IMG/VR virus record: IMGVR_UViG_3300020156_000002
Location: 62,001-126,000 of that record
Length of the DNA stretch: 64,000 nt
DNA from: a virus
Strand: one strand, 5' to 3'
A program made the position numbers and the translations under genes. Shown here in pieces: positions 1 to 7,916 of this stretch. Position 1 is the stretch's first letter. Each line of letters starts with the position of its first letter. Under the pieces are notes generated by a model. The model made no database searches and was not told the origin of the DNA. It was given only the letters and a program-made list of their open reading frames with translations.

Positions 1-120
1 TTACATAACAAATTGATACTAATCGACGGGTATGTTCAGTATTTAATTGCTAAGAAATATGGAATGGAATTTGTACCAGTTAAATACATAGATATTAATG
101 ACTACATAAACAAAGAGTAA
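1..120 (+). CDS. C-terminal end of a ParB-like protein (partial)
   Basis: The reading frame is open from the first base and ends at a TAA at 118-120, giving 39 residues of a gene that begins outside the window. The fragment contains LIDGYVQYLIAKKYGMEFVP, which resembles the part of the ParB/sulfiredoxin nuclease-like fold that reads DGYxRYxAAKxLGxxxVPV. ParB-like proteins bind or nick DNA in partition, regulation or phage DNA handling. Only this short segment is visible, so the family is an inference from one motif. Confidence 0.55.
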   Translation, partial: LHNKLILIDGYVQYLIAKKYGMEFVPVKYIDINDYINKE

Positions 121-175
121 ATAGAAATAATAAACAAAACAAGATTGCATTCGCAATATTTAAGGGGTGGTTAAA

Positions 176-337
176 ATGGTAAACGGAAAAACATTAGAGG
201 ATGAACTACATTACATTGATGATTTTTTTGATTCTATGGATAGTAAAGAATTTGAAGAAATGTTAATTGAATGCGGCGCAAATGAGATAAAAGGATCATG
301 TAGTAACTGTACAGATACAAAAGATGTATTTGATTAG
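176..337 (+). CDS. Small acidic protein of unknown function (53 aa)
   Basis: ATG at 176 follows an AAGGGGTGG ribosome binding site, and the stop at 335-337 lies just before the next gene. The protein is very acidic and ends with a CSNC motif near the C terminus. I do not recognise it. It is the first of a string of short, closely spaced rightward genes typical of phage early regions. Confidence 0.6.
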   Translation: MVNGKTLEDELHYIDDFFDSMDSKEFEEMLIECGANEIKGSCSNCTDTKDVFD

Positions 338-361
338 GAGTTGAAAGGAGAGAAAGAGAGT

Positions 362-925
362 GTGTGGAAAGATGAATTACATAAAATGCTGCTAGATGGA
401 ATTGTAACGTTAGTTGATATTGGATTCAATCACATTGAGATAAATGATATTGTTCTTAATAATCGAATGAAAACAACTTTGGGATGTTATTATCATGATA
501 AAAAACTTATAGAAATTTCAACAAAGCATTTTAAGTATAGTGATAAAGAAGAGGTTATGAACACTATAATTCATGAGTTATCACATAATATATGTGATCT
601 TAAATACGGTTCTAATATGATTAATAATGGACATTCAAAAGAGTGGGAAGAAATAGCTGAATATATATCGAATAATACAAAATACAAAATCACTCAATAT
701 TCAGAAGATAACACTAACTTTAAAAGTATACCAAAAACTGAATATTTTATACACTATCTAAAATGTGACGAATGTAATTATACAGATTCATTAATTTCAA
801 AATTCCAAGACTATGATAAAGTTAAAAAGAAGAAAAAATGCATAGCCTGTGAAGTAGCTAATAATAGAGTTAATTATATGGATTGTATAAAGACATATCA
901 CGATCATTATAAATATTCAGTATAA
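362..925 (+). CDS. SprT-like zinc metalloprotease
   Basis: The protein has the zinc protease signature HELSH at about residues 71-75, with a third ligand likely in NNGHSKEW near residue 91, and a C-terminal zinc-ribbon with CDEC and CIAC pairs. This is the SprT/Spartan layout: peptidase core followed by a treble-clef zinc ribbon. SprT relatives act on DNA-bound or cross-linked proteins; in phages their role is not established. The GTG at 362 is chosen as start because AAAGGAG at 344-350 then has usable spacing; a TTG at 341 is the longer alternative but abuts its own ribosome binding site. It is followed 43 nt later by the next early gene. Confidence 0.8.
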   Translation: MWKDELHKMLLDGIVTLVDIGFNHIEINDIVLNNRMKTTLGCYYHDKKLIEISTKHFKYSDKEEVMNTIIHELSHNICDLKYGSNMINNGHSKEWEEIAEYISNNTKYKITQYSEDNTNFKSIPKTEYFIHYLKCDECNYTDSLISKFQDYDKVKKKKKCIACEVANNRVNYMDCIKTYHDHYKYSV

Positions 926-968
926 AATCTAAATTTTATTACCTATTAAAAGAAAGAGAGGATTAATT

Positions 969-1340
969 ATGATTACAGTAGATAACAAATTTGAAGTTGG
1001 AGAAAAGGCTTATACGGTATACAGAGTACCAGTTCACTACAAATGTCCTGTGTGCGAAGGAGAAGGTAAATTCGTATATAATGGATATGAAGTACAATGT
1101 AGAAAATGTAGCGGTGGAGGTAAATTACATGATGTACATAACACGCTACTTGCTCCTACAGAAGTAACAGTATCCAGTATTAAAGCATCATATAGTGGTA
1201 CGAACGTTTCTATAAGATATAAAGTATATAGTAGCAAAAATATTAATAGTAGATCACAAGAAACGATGTTTAAAACATTAGAAGAAACTGAAAACTATTG
1301 TAAGTGTGTCAACACAAAAGAAATATCATCGGAGTTTTAA
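969..1340 (+). CDS. Zinc-finger protein with DnaJ-like CxxCxGxG repeats
   Basis: The first third contains CPVCEGEGKF and CRKCSGGGKL, the paired CxxCxGxG modules of the DnaJ zinc domain, forming one zinc site. There is no J domain, so it is not a DnaJ co-chaperone. The rest (123 aa in all) is beta-rich and unrecognised. AGAGAGGATTAATT precedes the ATG. Small proteins with a lone DnaJ-type zinc module are common in phage early regions, but their function is unknown. Confidence 0.7.
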   Translation: MITVDNKFEVGEKAYTVYRVPVHYKCPVCEGEGKFVYNGYEVQCRKCSGGGKLHDVHNTLLAPTEVTVSSIKASYSGTNVSIRYKVYSSKNINSRSQETMFKTLEETENYCKCVNTKEISSEF

Positions 1341-1385
1341 AGCAGAGAAAATGTGTAATTGATTAAAATTTGGAAGGGAGAATTT

Positions 1386-1751
1386 ATGAATTTAATATTT
1401 ATTGGAGCTGAAAGATCAATCGATTTTGTTTCATATGACTTTAATGAAAGTATTACAAAAGCCTTTAAATATAGTGATAATTTAACTATATGGGATGTTG
1501 ATAATAATAGAAGATTATTAGAAGTTTATTGTGAAGAGGGAGATCTCAACAATATTGAAGAAGAATTAATTAACTGTGGGTTGTTTGATAGTCTTCCAGA
1601 AGCAAGAGTTACTTTTGATAATATTAGAAATGAGTACGAAGAAAGATGGAGAAAAAGGGATGAATATTATGAAGATATGGAGTTAAAACAAAATATAGAA
1701 ACATATCTAAAAGTTAAATCCATGATTGACAATGGAGAGTTAAGTATATAG
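1386..1751 (+). CDS. Hypothetical early protein (121 aa)
   Basis: The ATG at 1386 is preceded by GGAAGGGAG at a normal distance, so it is preferred over an upstream in-frame TTG. The protein is acidic with a predicted helical C-terminal half. No family is recognised. It sits in the tandem early gene array with short gaps on both sides. Confidence 0.6.
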   Translation: MNLIFIGAERSIDFVSYDFNESITKAFKYSDNLTIWDVDNNRRLLEVYCEEGDLNNIEEELINCGLFDSLPEARVTFDNIRNEYEERWRKRDEYYEDMELKQNIETYLKVKSMIDNGELSI

Positions 1752-1793
1752 ATAAAATGCTTTTATTGGCTTTTAGAAAGGAGATTTATAATT

Positions 1794-2084
1794 ATGTATG
1801 AAGAAATAGAAGAAGAATATCAACAATTCCTATATGATATTCAAGAAGAAGGTTTTATTTTTGGAAGATACTTGGATGAATCTGATTATGAGGATGAATA
1901 TTGCCATAATGACATTGATAAAGCCAAAGATATTTTTGTAAATAAAATAAAAGAGTATCTTAAGTTAAATAGACCATCGGAATATATAGTTACTAGTGGA
2001 TGGTGCATATTTGTTATGACACCAAATAGAGCAAGAGAATCAAGAATATCAGAAAAGACAATTAATGATAGATTGGTCAGGTAA
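1794..2084 (+). CDS. Hypothetical acidic early protein (96 aa)
   Basis: AAAGGAGATTTATAATT precedes the ATG. The N-terminal half is strongly acidic (runs of E and D) and the C-terminal half is more basic. No domain is recognised. Its codon use and spacing match its neighbours. Confidence 0.6.
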   Translation: MYEEIEEEYQQFLYDIQEEGFIFGRYLDESDYEDEYCHNDIDKAKDIFVNKIKEYLKLNRPSEYIVTSGWCIFVMTPNRARESRISEKTINDRLVR

Positions 2085-2121
2085 TGACGTTAATGTCTGC
2101 AGCAAGAAAGGATAAATAAAA

Positions 2122-2349
2122 GTGATAACAAAAATAGAGGGAACAAATAACGGTTACGATATTTCTTTAGCTACACCAGAAGAAATCAAAGAATTAAATC
2201 CAAAACATGTTTTTGCTAATAATATTACACTAAGAAAACTCGTTTTAGGTGGAGTATTTTTAAATGCTAATGCTTTTAAAGATAGCATAACTTATACATA
2301 CGTAAAAAGGATTAAGGATGATGTTATATTTGTGAATAAATGGAATTAA
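2122..2349 (+). CDS. Hypothetical early protein (75 aa)
   Basis: The frame begins with GTG at 2122 behind AGAAAGGATAAATAAAA. No motif is recognised. It is retained because it is tandem with its neighbours and has a ribosome binding site. Confidence 0.5.
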   Translation: MITKIEGTNNGYDISLATPEEIKELNPKHVFANNITLRKLVLGGVFLNANAFKDSITYTYVKRIKDDVIFVNKWN

Positions 2350-2392
2350 GTAAATAAACCAGGGTGATATCAAATATGAAAAGGGAGCAACT

Positions 2393-2644
2393 ATGAATTT
2401 AATAGATTTTCGTGTGACTAAAATTATTTCTGAAGAAAAGGATAAAGTTTATAAGTTGTTTGAAATGACAGAAGACCAGGTAAATGAAATCACTGAATCA
2501 TGGTGGAAGGAATATTTACTTGGCAATGGTATAAAGCAAATATTTGAATATTGGGATGAAAGTGGTATAAACGTTGATGTTAAAATATTTAATCTGGATA
2601 AACAACAGGAGCCATACTATATAGGTTTTGTAGGGCAGCATTAA
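2393..2644 (+). CDS. Hypothetical early protein (83 aa)
   Basis: The ATG follows AAGGGAGCAACT. The protein is tryptophan-rich in the middle (ESWWKEY) and otherwise unrecognised. It is part of the same rightward array of short genes. Confidence 0.55.
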   Translation: MNLIDFRVTKIISEEKDKVYKLFEMTEDQVNEITESWWKEYLLGNGIKQIFEYWDESGINVDVKIFNLDKQQEPYYIGFVGQH

Positions 2645-2714
2645 GTCATGAGAGGAAAGTGCTTATGGATATAAAAGATGCAGTAAAAACAATATGCAAA
2701 AGGAGAGGATAGCT

Positions 2715-2936
2715 ATGAATATATCGTTTAGTAATGGCTTATATATGCAACCTGTAAATGCAACTTATAAAACAAATAATAATACTAGAGGAACCCGTAG
2801 TAAGTACATAGGATATTATTGTCCAATTTGTAAAATTAATCATTGGAGATTAATGAGTGAATCTTATTTAATTAAAGGTGAGTGGTATTGTAAAGAGTCG
2901 ATTGATAAGTTATTGAGAGGAGACGAATGTAATTAG
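2715..2936 (+). CDS. Small zinc-binding protein (73 aa)
   Basis: The ATG at 2715 follows AAAAGGAGAGGATAGCT, a better start than the upstream in-frame ATG at 2694. The segment YYCPICKINHWRL with a later WYCKE gives three cysteines and a histidine, suggesting one zinc site. No function can be assigned. Confidence 0.55.
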   Translation: MNISFSNGLYMQPVNATYKTNNNTRGTRSKYIGYYCPICKINHWRLMSESYLIKGEWYCKESIDKLLRGDECN

Positions 2937-3036
2937 ATAGTAGTGGTGATGGAGATTTCTATTCACATAAGATTGAATAAATAAATATGACGAAACGTAA
3001 ATAATATTATACAAAGAAATATAGGAGGACTATTAA

Positions 3037-3390
3037 ATGGACGAGCCTAAATATCCTGACTACATACGAGAACAAATTACAGATGAGTTTCTTATGACAT
3101 TTATGAAAGAACTTGATAACAATTTTAAATGTTATAAGAAGCCAAGACGACCTACATATTGGAATTTTTATCAATGGTTTGATAATTCAATAGGGTTTAA
3201 TGAAGCATTAGAAGCTACTTGTAAATTACATAATTTAAATGAGTTATATCAGTACAAAGAAACATTTTTTAATACAGACATGGATACATACGACGAATTA
3301 GGATGTAGGATAACTGAAATGTTATATGAACGAGGAATTATTGAAGAAGGTGATTCAGATCATGCAATGCCTGTACCTTGGATGGCATAG
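3037..3390 (+). CDS. Hypothetical early protein (117 aa)
   Basis: A strong AGGAGGACTATTAA precedes the ATG. The protein is aromatic-rich (YWNFYQWFDN) and acidic. I do not recognise the family. It is the last gene before the insertion element and is followed by a weak hairpin (AAAAGC at 3396-3401 with GCTTTT at 3414-3419). Confidence 0.6.
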   Translation: MDEPKYPDYIREQITDEFLMTFMKELDNNFKCYKKPRRPTYWNFYQWFDNSIGFNEALEATCKLHNLNELYQYKETFFNTDMDTYDELGCRITEMLYERGIIEEGDSDHAMPVPWMA

Positions 3391-3463
3391 TTCACAAAAG
3401 CTTTTCAAATTAGGCTTTTATTCTGAGTTAAAGAGTTAGGTATTAATAATATAAAACATAAAA

Positions 3464-3483
3464 AAGGAGAAATTATGCAGAAA
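3464..3483 (+). promoter_or_regulatory. Orphaned ribosome binding site and ATG of the methyltransferase gene
   Basis: AAGGAG at 3464-3469 is followed at good distance by ATG at 3475 and the codons CAG AAA, directly against the left end of the insertion element. The matching methyltransferase body begins immediately beyond the right end. The pair therefore looks like the original translation start, cut off from its gene. Confidence 0.75.
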
Positions 3484-3501
3484 TGGATTGTCAACAGTTT
3501 T

Positions 3502-4335
3502 CTAGACAACTTTTTTAAGGGTAATCATTCTATACCTCACCGGTGTCAAATATCCTAGTGAAGAATGAATTCTGTGGTTATTGAACCAGTTTACATAATC
3601 AGCAAATTCAATCTGAAGATGATATAAGCTGCTAAAGGTCTGGTTCCTGACGAACTCTGTTTTAATTATTTTAAATGTTGCTTCTGCAACTGCATTATCA
3701 TAAGGACACCCTTTATGGCTGAGAGAGCGTTGAATTTCAAATGCTTTCAGAGTTTCATCAATCGTCTGATTCTTGAATTCGTTACCACGATCCGTATGAA
3801 ATATCTGGATATCTTTCAGATTCCCTTTTACGGACTGAAACGCCTGTTTTACAAGGTCTGCTGTTTTGTTGCGACCTGCACTGTAACCAATTATTTCTCT
3901 ATTAAAGAGGTCAACAAGCACACATATGTAGTTCCAGCTCATGCCGACCCTGACATATGTTAGGTCACTTACAACAATATTTCTATATGGTTGCTGATTG
4001 AATTGACGGTCAACGACGTTTTCAACTTTTGACTCATTGCAGGTATCTTTTTTTGGACGGAACTGAGCAGTCGTATAACTTGAAACAAGTCCTTCCTGCT
4101 TCATAATCCTTCCAATGCGGCGGCGTGAAGCAATTAGATTTCTATCCTTTAAATCGGACTTTATTTTTCGCGTCCCGTAATTACTGCGGCTCGCCTTAAA
4201 TATATCAATTATATTTGCTGTCAGTTCAGATTCGTCCTGCTTGGCTTTTGCTTCGTAGTAATAGGTACTTCTTGAAATTTGTAGGACTCTACACATTGCT
4301 GACACAGAGTATTTGTGGGCATTTGCCTTGATCAC
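3502..4335 (-). CDS. IS3-family transposase OrfB (DDE integrase domain)
   Basis: The protein (277 aa, GTG start at 4335) carries an N-terminal HTH_21-like region with YGTRKI, then an rve integrase core. The catalytic triad is visible as VSDLTYV, HTDRGNEF and the glutamate in DNAVAEATFK, followed by the K of IIKTE. The C terminus has NNHRIHSSLGYLTP, a hallmark of IS3/IS150 transposases. It lies one frame behind OrfA. A -1 slip at CGA AAG just before the OrfA stop would fuse the two, the usual IS3 strategy, although the slippery site here is short. It catalyses element excision and insertion. Confidence 0.92.
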   Translation of the reverse strand: MIKANAHKYSVSAMCRVLQISRSTYYYEAKAKQDESELTANIIDIFKASRSNYGTRKIKSDLKDRNLIASRRRIGRIMKQEGLVSSYTTAQFRPKKDTCNESKVENVVDRQFNQQPYRNIVVSDLTYVRVGMSWNYICVLVDLFNREIIGYSAGRNKTADLVKQAFQSVKGNLKDIQIFHTDRGNEFKNQTIDETLKAFEIQRSLSHKGCPYDNAVAEATFKIIKTEFVRNQTFSSLYHLQIEFADYVNWFNNHRIHSSLGYLTPVRYRMITLKKVV

Positions 4336-4337
4336 AT

Positions 4338-4634
4338 TTACTTTCGTCCTAAGATCAGCGCTGCTTGCTTTAAAATATCGTTCTCCATCTTAAGCTGCTG
4401 GTTTTCCTTGCGAAGCCTAAGCAACTCGGCATCTTCTGAAGAGCGGTTATCTTTTTCTTTAAAGGAACCACTGTTATTAGCCTGGGCAATCCATTTATCA
4501 AGGAGTGAACTCGCAATATCGTATTCTCTAATAATATCGCATTTTCTTTTGCCACCTCGATAGAGATCGACGATTTGTTGTTTTAATTCGGGTGTAAATG
4601 TACGGCGTGGTCTTGGTTCTTTGTTTTTAGACAT
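4338..4634 (-). CDS. IS3-family transposase OrfA (helix-turn-helix)
   Basis: The 98-residue product starts at the ATG at 4634 behind AAAGGATG. It has the transposase HTH_8 pattern (FTPELKQQIVDLYRGG) and a C-terminal leucine-zipper-like segment (LLRLRKENQQLKMENDIL) that mediates multimerisation with OrfAB. It binds the terminal repeats and regulates transposition. A longer frame opens at 4667, but the internal ATG has the better ribosome binding site. Confidence 0.9.
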   Translation of the reverse strand: MSKNKEPRPRRTFTPELKQQIVDLYRGGKRKCDIIREYDIASSLLDKWIAQANNSGSFKEKDNRSSEDAELLRLRKENQQLKMENDILKQAALILGRK

Positions 4635-4711
4635 AGGGCAACATCCTTTCCTTATTAGTACTATCATATATGCCCTTAAAATTTCTGTCTAGTTAATTGT
4701 AGCCGATCCAA

Positions 4712-5695
4712 AAATTAAAGGTTATAAGCTTATTCAGTGGGATAGGAGCGCAAGAAAGAGGTTTAGAGGAATTAGGGATAGACTATGAGTTACTTAATTA
4801 CTGTGAACTTAACGATGGTAAAGCTAAAGCATATTCATTACTACACAATGAACCATTAGAGAAACGGTGGAAAGATGTTACAAATATTAGTAAAGATAAT
4901 ATTAAGCACTGTGATTTAGTTCTTTATTCACCACCTTGTCAAGCATTCAGCGTTGCCGGAAAGAAAAAAGGGTTGGCAGATATTAGAGGTACACTATTTT
5001 GGAATGCTTTAGATGTTATTAAAGCAGCTAATCCTAAATATGCAATCATGGAAAATGTAGATAATTTGCCAAACAAGTTTACGGATGAATTTAATGAAAT
5101 GCTAAAATGCTTAGATGATGCTGGATATAATAATTATTGGCAAATTATTAATGCGAAAGATTATTGGCCGCAAAACAGAGAAAGAGTATACATAGTTTCT
5201 ATTAGAAAAGATATTGATGATAATACATATAAATTCCCAATAGGAAATGATGAGTCGAATTGGTGGGATAAGATTGATCCTTACGATACAAGAAATTTAA
5301 CAGGAAGACAACAAAGAATGGTTGACTATGTAAAAGGACTAAACCAAGAGGATAACATAAAAATTGAAGGAGTACCACAGTTTGAAAATGCTGTTATTAC
5401 ATTAAGACAAAGTGGATTAAGATTTCAAGCGAATAGAGAACATCCAACAATTACTGCTTACATGGGTAAAGGTGGTGGAAATTTTACTATACTTGCATAC
5501 AAAGGTCATATTGGTGGAATTAAACCTAGAGGTTGTTTTAAGTTAATGGGATTCAAAGAAGAAGATTCTGATATGCTTGAACAGAATGGATTTAGCGTTA
5601 GTTCACTTTACGTAATGGCTGGTGATAGTGTTGTAGTTCCAGTTATAAAAGTGATTGAAAGAAATTTATTAAAGAATTACATACATAATAAATAA
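4712..5695 (+). pseudogene. DNA cytosine-C5 methyltransferase, start removed by IS insertion
   Basis: The 327-codon frame has the full C5-methyltransferase motif series: motif I SLFSGIGAQERGLEE, motif IV SPPCQAFSVAG with the catalytic Cys, motif VI MENVDN, motif VIII QNRERVYIVS, a target-recognition region, and motifs IX/X ending in AGDSVVVPV. It would transfer methyl groups to cytosine C5, probably protecting phage DNA from host restriction. The frame is open right up to the insertion element with no ATG, GTG or TTG before the TTG at 4970, which lies beyond motifs I and IV. The true start lies at 3475 on the other side of the element. Joining ATG CAG to 4712 restores the frame if four A-rich bases are counted as duplicated; a strict 3-bp duplication leaves it one base off. 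The gene is very probably inactive as it stands. Confidence 0.88.
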
Positions 5696-5752
5696 TAATA
5701 TTAAACATAACAACATCAATTGTAGTTTTGAAATGGAGAATTAGAAAGGAGA

Positions 5753-5887
5753 TTGCATGAGATTTTAAGAAGTTTGTTCTGTAAACATGATTTTGAGCAT
5801 GTTAAAAGAAATGAGTTTACAGATGGAACACTAGATACATATTTTTGTAAGAAATGCGGATGGATAAGAAAAGTTAAGACTAGATAA
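5753..5887 (+). CDS. Small zinc-ribbon protein, start uncertain or frameshifted (44 aa)
   Basis: The frame encodes LFCKHDFEHV followed by YFCKKCGWIRK, a C-x-H and CxxC pattern like small phage zinc proteins of the DUF1660 type. The only in-frame conventional start, TTG at 5753, is one or two bases from AAAGGAG. The well-placed ATG at 5757 is out of frame by one base and would be in frame if the following T4 run were T5 (giving MRFLRSLFCKH). Either a 1-nt deletion or an unusual start explains it. Confidence 0.5.
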   Translation: MHEILRSLFCKHDFEHVKRNEFTDGTLDTYFCKKCGWIRKVKTR

Positions 5888-5928
5888 ACTCAACAATTTA
5901 TCGTAATGTTTGAAAGGAAGTGAAAGAT

Positions 5929-6180
5929 TTGAATAGAAGGTCAACAGGATTATTTGATTTCAATAATATAGAAGTGTTTGATAAAGACATATTATCACTT
6001 GATAGTGATAATAAAAATACTTGGTTATGCTATTGGAAACCGGAAGAAAATAAATTCGTTTTAAGAAAGAAAAATTATAAAACAGAATGCATGTGTATAT
6101 CTTTTGTTTCTGGATTTTGGAGAGTAATTGGTAATTTAAATGACAATCCAGAGTTATTCAAAGAAAGGAAAATAATATGA
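5929..6180 (+). CDS. Hypothetical early protein (83 aa)
   Basis: TTG at 5929 lies 8 nt after AAAGGAAG, whereas the in-frame GTG at 5920 abuts it, so TTG is preferred. The protein has a tryptophan-rich centre (NTWLCYWKPEENKF) and no recognised domain. Its last codons overlap the ATG of the next gene (ATGA at 6178). Confidence 0.5.
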   Translation: MNRRSTGLFDFNNIEVFDKDILSLDSDNKNTWLCYWKPEENKFVLRKKNYKTECMCISFVSGFWRVIGNLNDNPELFKERKII

Positions 6181-6349
6181 AACTATCAAAAGAAAGAGCG
6201 GATAATTTATTAAAAAAATTGATTTTTATGAGTCAAAGAAAGACAACAATATATTTGACGATTTCTATCGGTCTGATTTAGATATTTTTCGTGAGTTAAT
6301 AAATGAAACTATAAGAGAGGAGAAATTAAATGAGCAGTTATTGGGATGA
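6178..6349 (+). pseudogene. Small early gene with a -1 frameshift in an A7 run
   Basis: ATG at 6178 (after GAAAGGAAAATAAT) starts MKLSKERADNLLKK, then the frame ends at a distant TAG. From the A7 run near 6211-6217 the -1 frame continues as DFYESKKDNNIFDDFYRS and on to a TGA at 6347-6349, clearly coding in style. One more A, or a -1 ribosomal slip at A AAA AAA, would give a single product of about 57 residues. The end overlaps the start of the next gene at 6330. Sequencing error in a homopolymer is an equally good explanation. Confidence 0.5.
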
Positions 6350-7085
6350 TGAACCATATTATTATGAACCATCTGAAGCAGATGAAATATTTTTAGAAGC
6401 AAAGAGTAAATTAGAAAATGCATTAAAAGAATCCATTAAAAACAAAATGGAACAAATACTAGAAGAGAATACGAGTTTAAAAGAAGAGAATCAAAAAATG
6501 AGGGAAAAGGTTAGAGAAATCGAGTGGAAAGAAAAATCATTAGAAAGTAAAGAAAAAGATTTAGAAAGATCAGTGCTATGTAAAAAGTTTTCTGAGATGT
6601 TAAAGCCACTCGAAGAAAAAACACCTATGTACAACGTGGATTATAAATGGGTGTATGGTGATAAATGTAACAAATGTAACGAGAACAGGCAAATAGAATA
6701 TACTCTTCCGTCAGGAAAGCGTGGATACGAGGATTGCACTTGTAAAAAATCTTATGTGGTTTACTATCCTGTATTAAGAGAAGTTGTGTCATTATCTTTA
6801 TATAAAAGTAAAGATTATCCTTACAAAATTTCCGTTACTCCAAAATACGATTCTCCAAGTTATGATGATACATATTGTCATTTTGAACTAAAAACTTATA
6901 TTGAAAATCTTGATGAAACATATGACTTAAAAGAATTATATTATAAGTCAGTTGGATTTAAAACAGAAGAAGATTGCCAAAAGTTATGTGACTATTTAAA
7001 CAAAAAGGAAAAGGTACCTAAGAAAGTTATGGCGAAAACAAAAACCGTGGTCGTAACTGAAGATAGTGATGAAGATTGGGAATAA
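6330..7085 (+). CDS. Coiled-coil protein with a cysteine cluster (251 aa)
   Basis: ATG follows GAGAGGAGAAATTAA. After an acidic, tyrosine-rich start, residues of about 20-90 form a strongly charged coiled coil (ENTSLKEENQKMREKVREIE). A CNKCNE and later CTC arrangement near residues 112-135 could bind zinc. The C-terminal third is beta-rich. I do not recognise the protein; the layout suggests a DNA- or protein-scaffolding early factor, which is only a guess. Confidence 0.65.
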   Translation: MSSYWDDEPYYYEPSEADEIFLEAKSKLENALKESIKNKMEQILEENTSLKEENQKMREKVREIEWKEKSLESKEKDLERSVLCKKFSEMLKPLEEKTPMYNVDYKWVYGDKCNKCNENRQIEYTLPSGKRGYEDCTCKKSYVVYYPVLREVVSLSLYKSKDYPYKISVTPKYDSPSYDDTYCHFELKTYIENLDETYDLKELYYKSVGFKTEEDCQKLCDYLNKKEKVPKKVMAKTKTVVVTEDSDEDWE

Positions 7086-7114
7086 ACCTATATAGAACTA
7101 AGAAAGGAAAAACA

Positions 7115-7483
7115 ATGAAACCAGAAGAACTACTAAACACAGAGTATTCAATTAAATTTGACGAGATACGTAAGAAAATGATGCAAACTAGTTATTATAA
7201 ATTTGGATCAGTAAAAGATAATTATGATACATACAAAGGTTTAAAAGCGATACCCAGCTTACAAGCAAAGTTACAAGAATATTTAGATACTGGTAACACA
7301 GAATTTCTTGCAGACGTAGCTAATTTCGCAATGATTGAATTTATGTATCCATCATTACCAAATGCAAATTATAGACCTTCTGACGGATATAATAATGGAA
7401 GAAGAACAACGATTGGGATTAGTGTTAATGAGATGAAAGATATTAATGATGGGAATGGGGATTGGTGGCTTAAAACCAACTAG
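7115..7483 (+). CDS. Hypothetical early protein (122 aa)
   Basis: ATG at 7115 follows AGAAAGGAAAAACA and is preferred to an in-frame upstream start. The protein contains FAMIEFMYPSLPNANYRPSD and resembles small unknown phage early proteins in style, but I cannot name a family. Confidence 0.6.
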   Translation: MKPEELLNTEYSIKFDEIRKKMMQTSYYKFGSVKDNYDTYKGLKAIPSLQAKLQEYLDTGNTEFLADVANFAMIEFMYPSLPNANYRPSDGYNNGRRTTIGISVNEMKDINDGNGDWWLKTN

Positions 7484-7514
7484 AATTTATCATTTATAAT
7501 GAAAGGAGCAGAAA

Positions 7515-7739
7515 ATGAAAGTAATTGAAAGTGTTATTGCAACAGATAAACTTATACAGCTTGAATTGTACTACATAACAAAAATGCCAGATCAACTAAA
7601 AGAATTAAAGAAAACATATTATACGTATCAAAAAATGTTGAATGTGTTTGGTAAAAATAAGAAGTTAAATTTATATGACAAGATATTAAAAGATATGAAT
7701 GAGATACGAGAAGTATATCATATTTATGAAACCAGATAA
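7515..7739 (+). CDS. Hypothetical small basic helical protein (74 aa)
   Basis: ATG follows GAAAGGAGCAGAAA. The sequence is lysine-rich and predicted helical throughout, with no recognised motif. It is part of the early array. Confidence 0.5.
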   Translation: MKVIESVIATDKLIQLELYYITKMPDQLKELKKTYYTYQKMLNVFGKNKKLNLYDKILKDMNEIREVYHIYETR

Positions 7740-7789
7740 ATGCGTTATTTAATAATAAATAATATAATACGAATAGAAAGGAAAAATAA

Positions 7790-7852
7790 ATGAAATACAT
7801 GGCACAATGTATGGTATTTAAAACAAATATAGATATCAAATGTAGAGCATAA
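7790..7852 (+). CDS. Possible 20-residue peptide
   Basis: A good ribosome binding site (GAAAGGAAAAATAA) precedes ATG at 7790 and a frame of 20 codons (MKYMAQCMVFKTNIDIKCRA). It may be a leader peptide or chance; nothing beyond the ribosome binding site supports it. Confidence 0.3.
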   Translation: MKYMAQCMVFKTNIDIKCRA

Positions 7853-7916
7853 AACCAAATCAATTCAATTATAAGTTTTATAAGGATAATATATGAAACA
7901 TAAGAAAGGAGATTTA

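Larger units (their letters stand above)
3484..4710 (-). mobile_element. IS3-family (IS150-like) insertion sequence, 1227 bp
   Basis: Imperfect 38-bp terminal inverted repeats are visible at 3484-3521 and 4673-4710: both ends read TGGAT inward and share CTAGACA and TTTTAAGGG blocks at the same positions. The direct repeat is AAA (3481-3483 and 4711-4713), in keeping with the 3-bp duplications of IS3 elements, although an extra A on the right leaves the exact length ambiguous. Inside are the two overlapping-phase frames OrfA and OrfB on the minus strand. The element sits directly after the first codons of a cytosine methyltransferase gene. Both transposase frames look intact, so the insertion may be recent. 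Confidence 0.92.
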
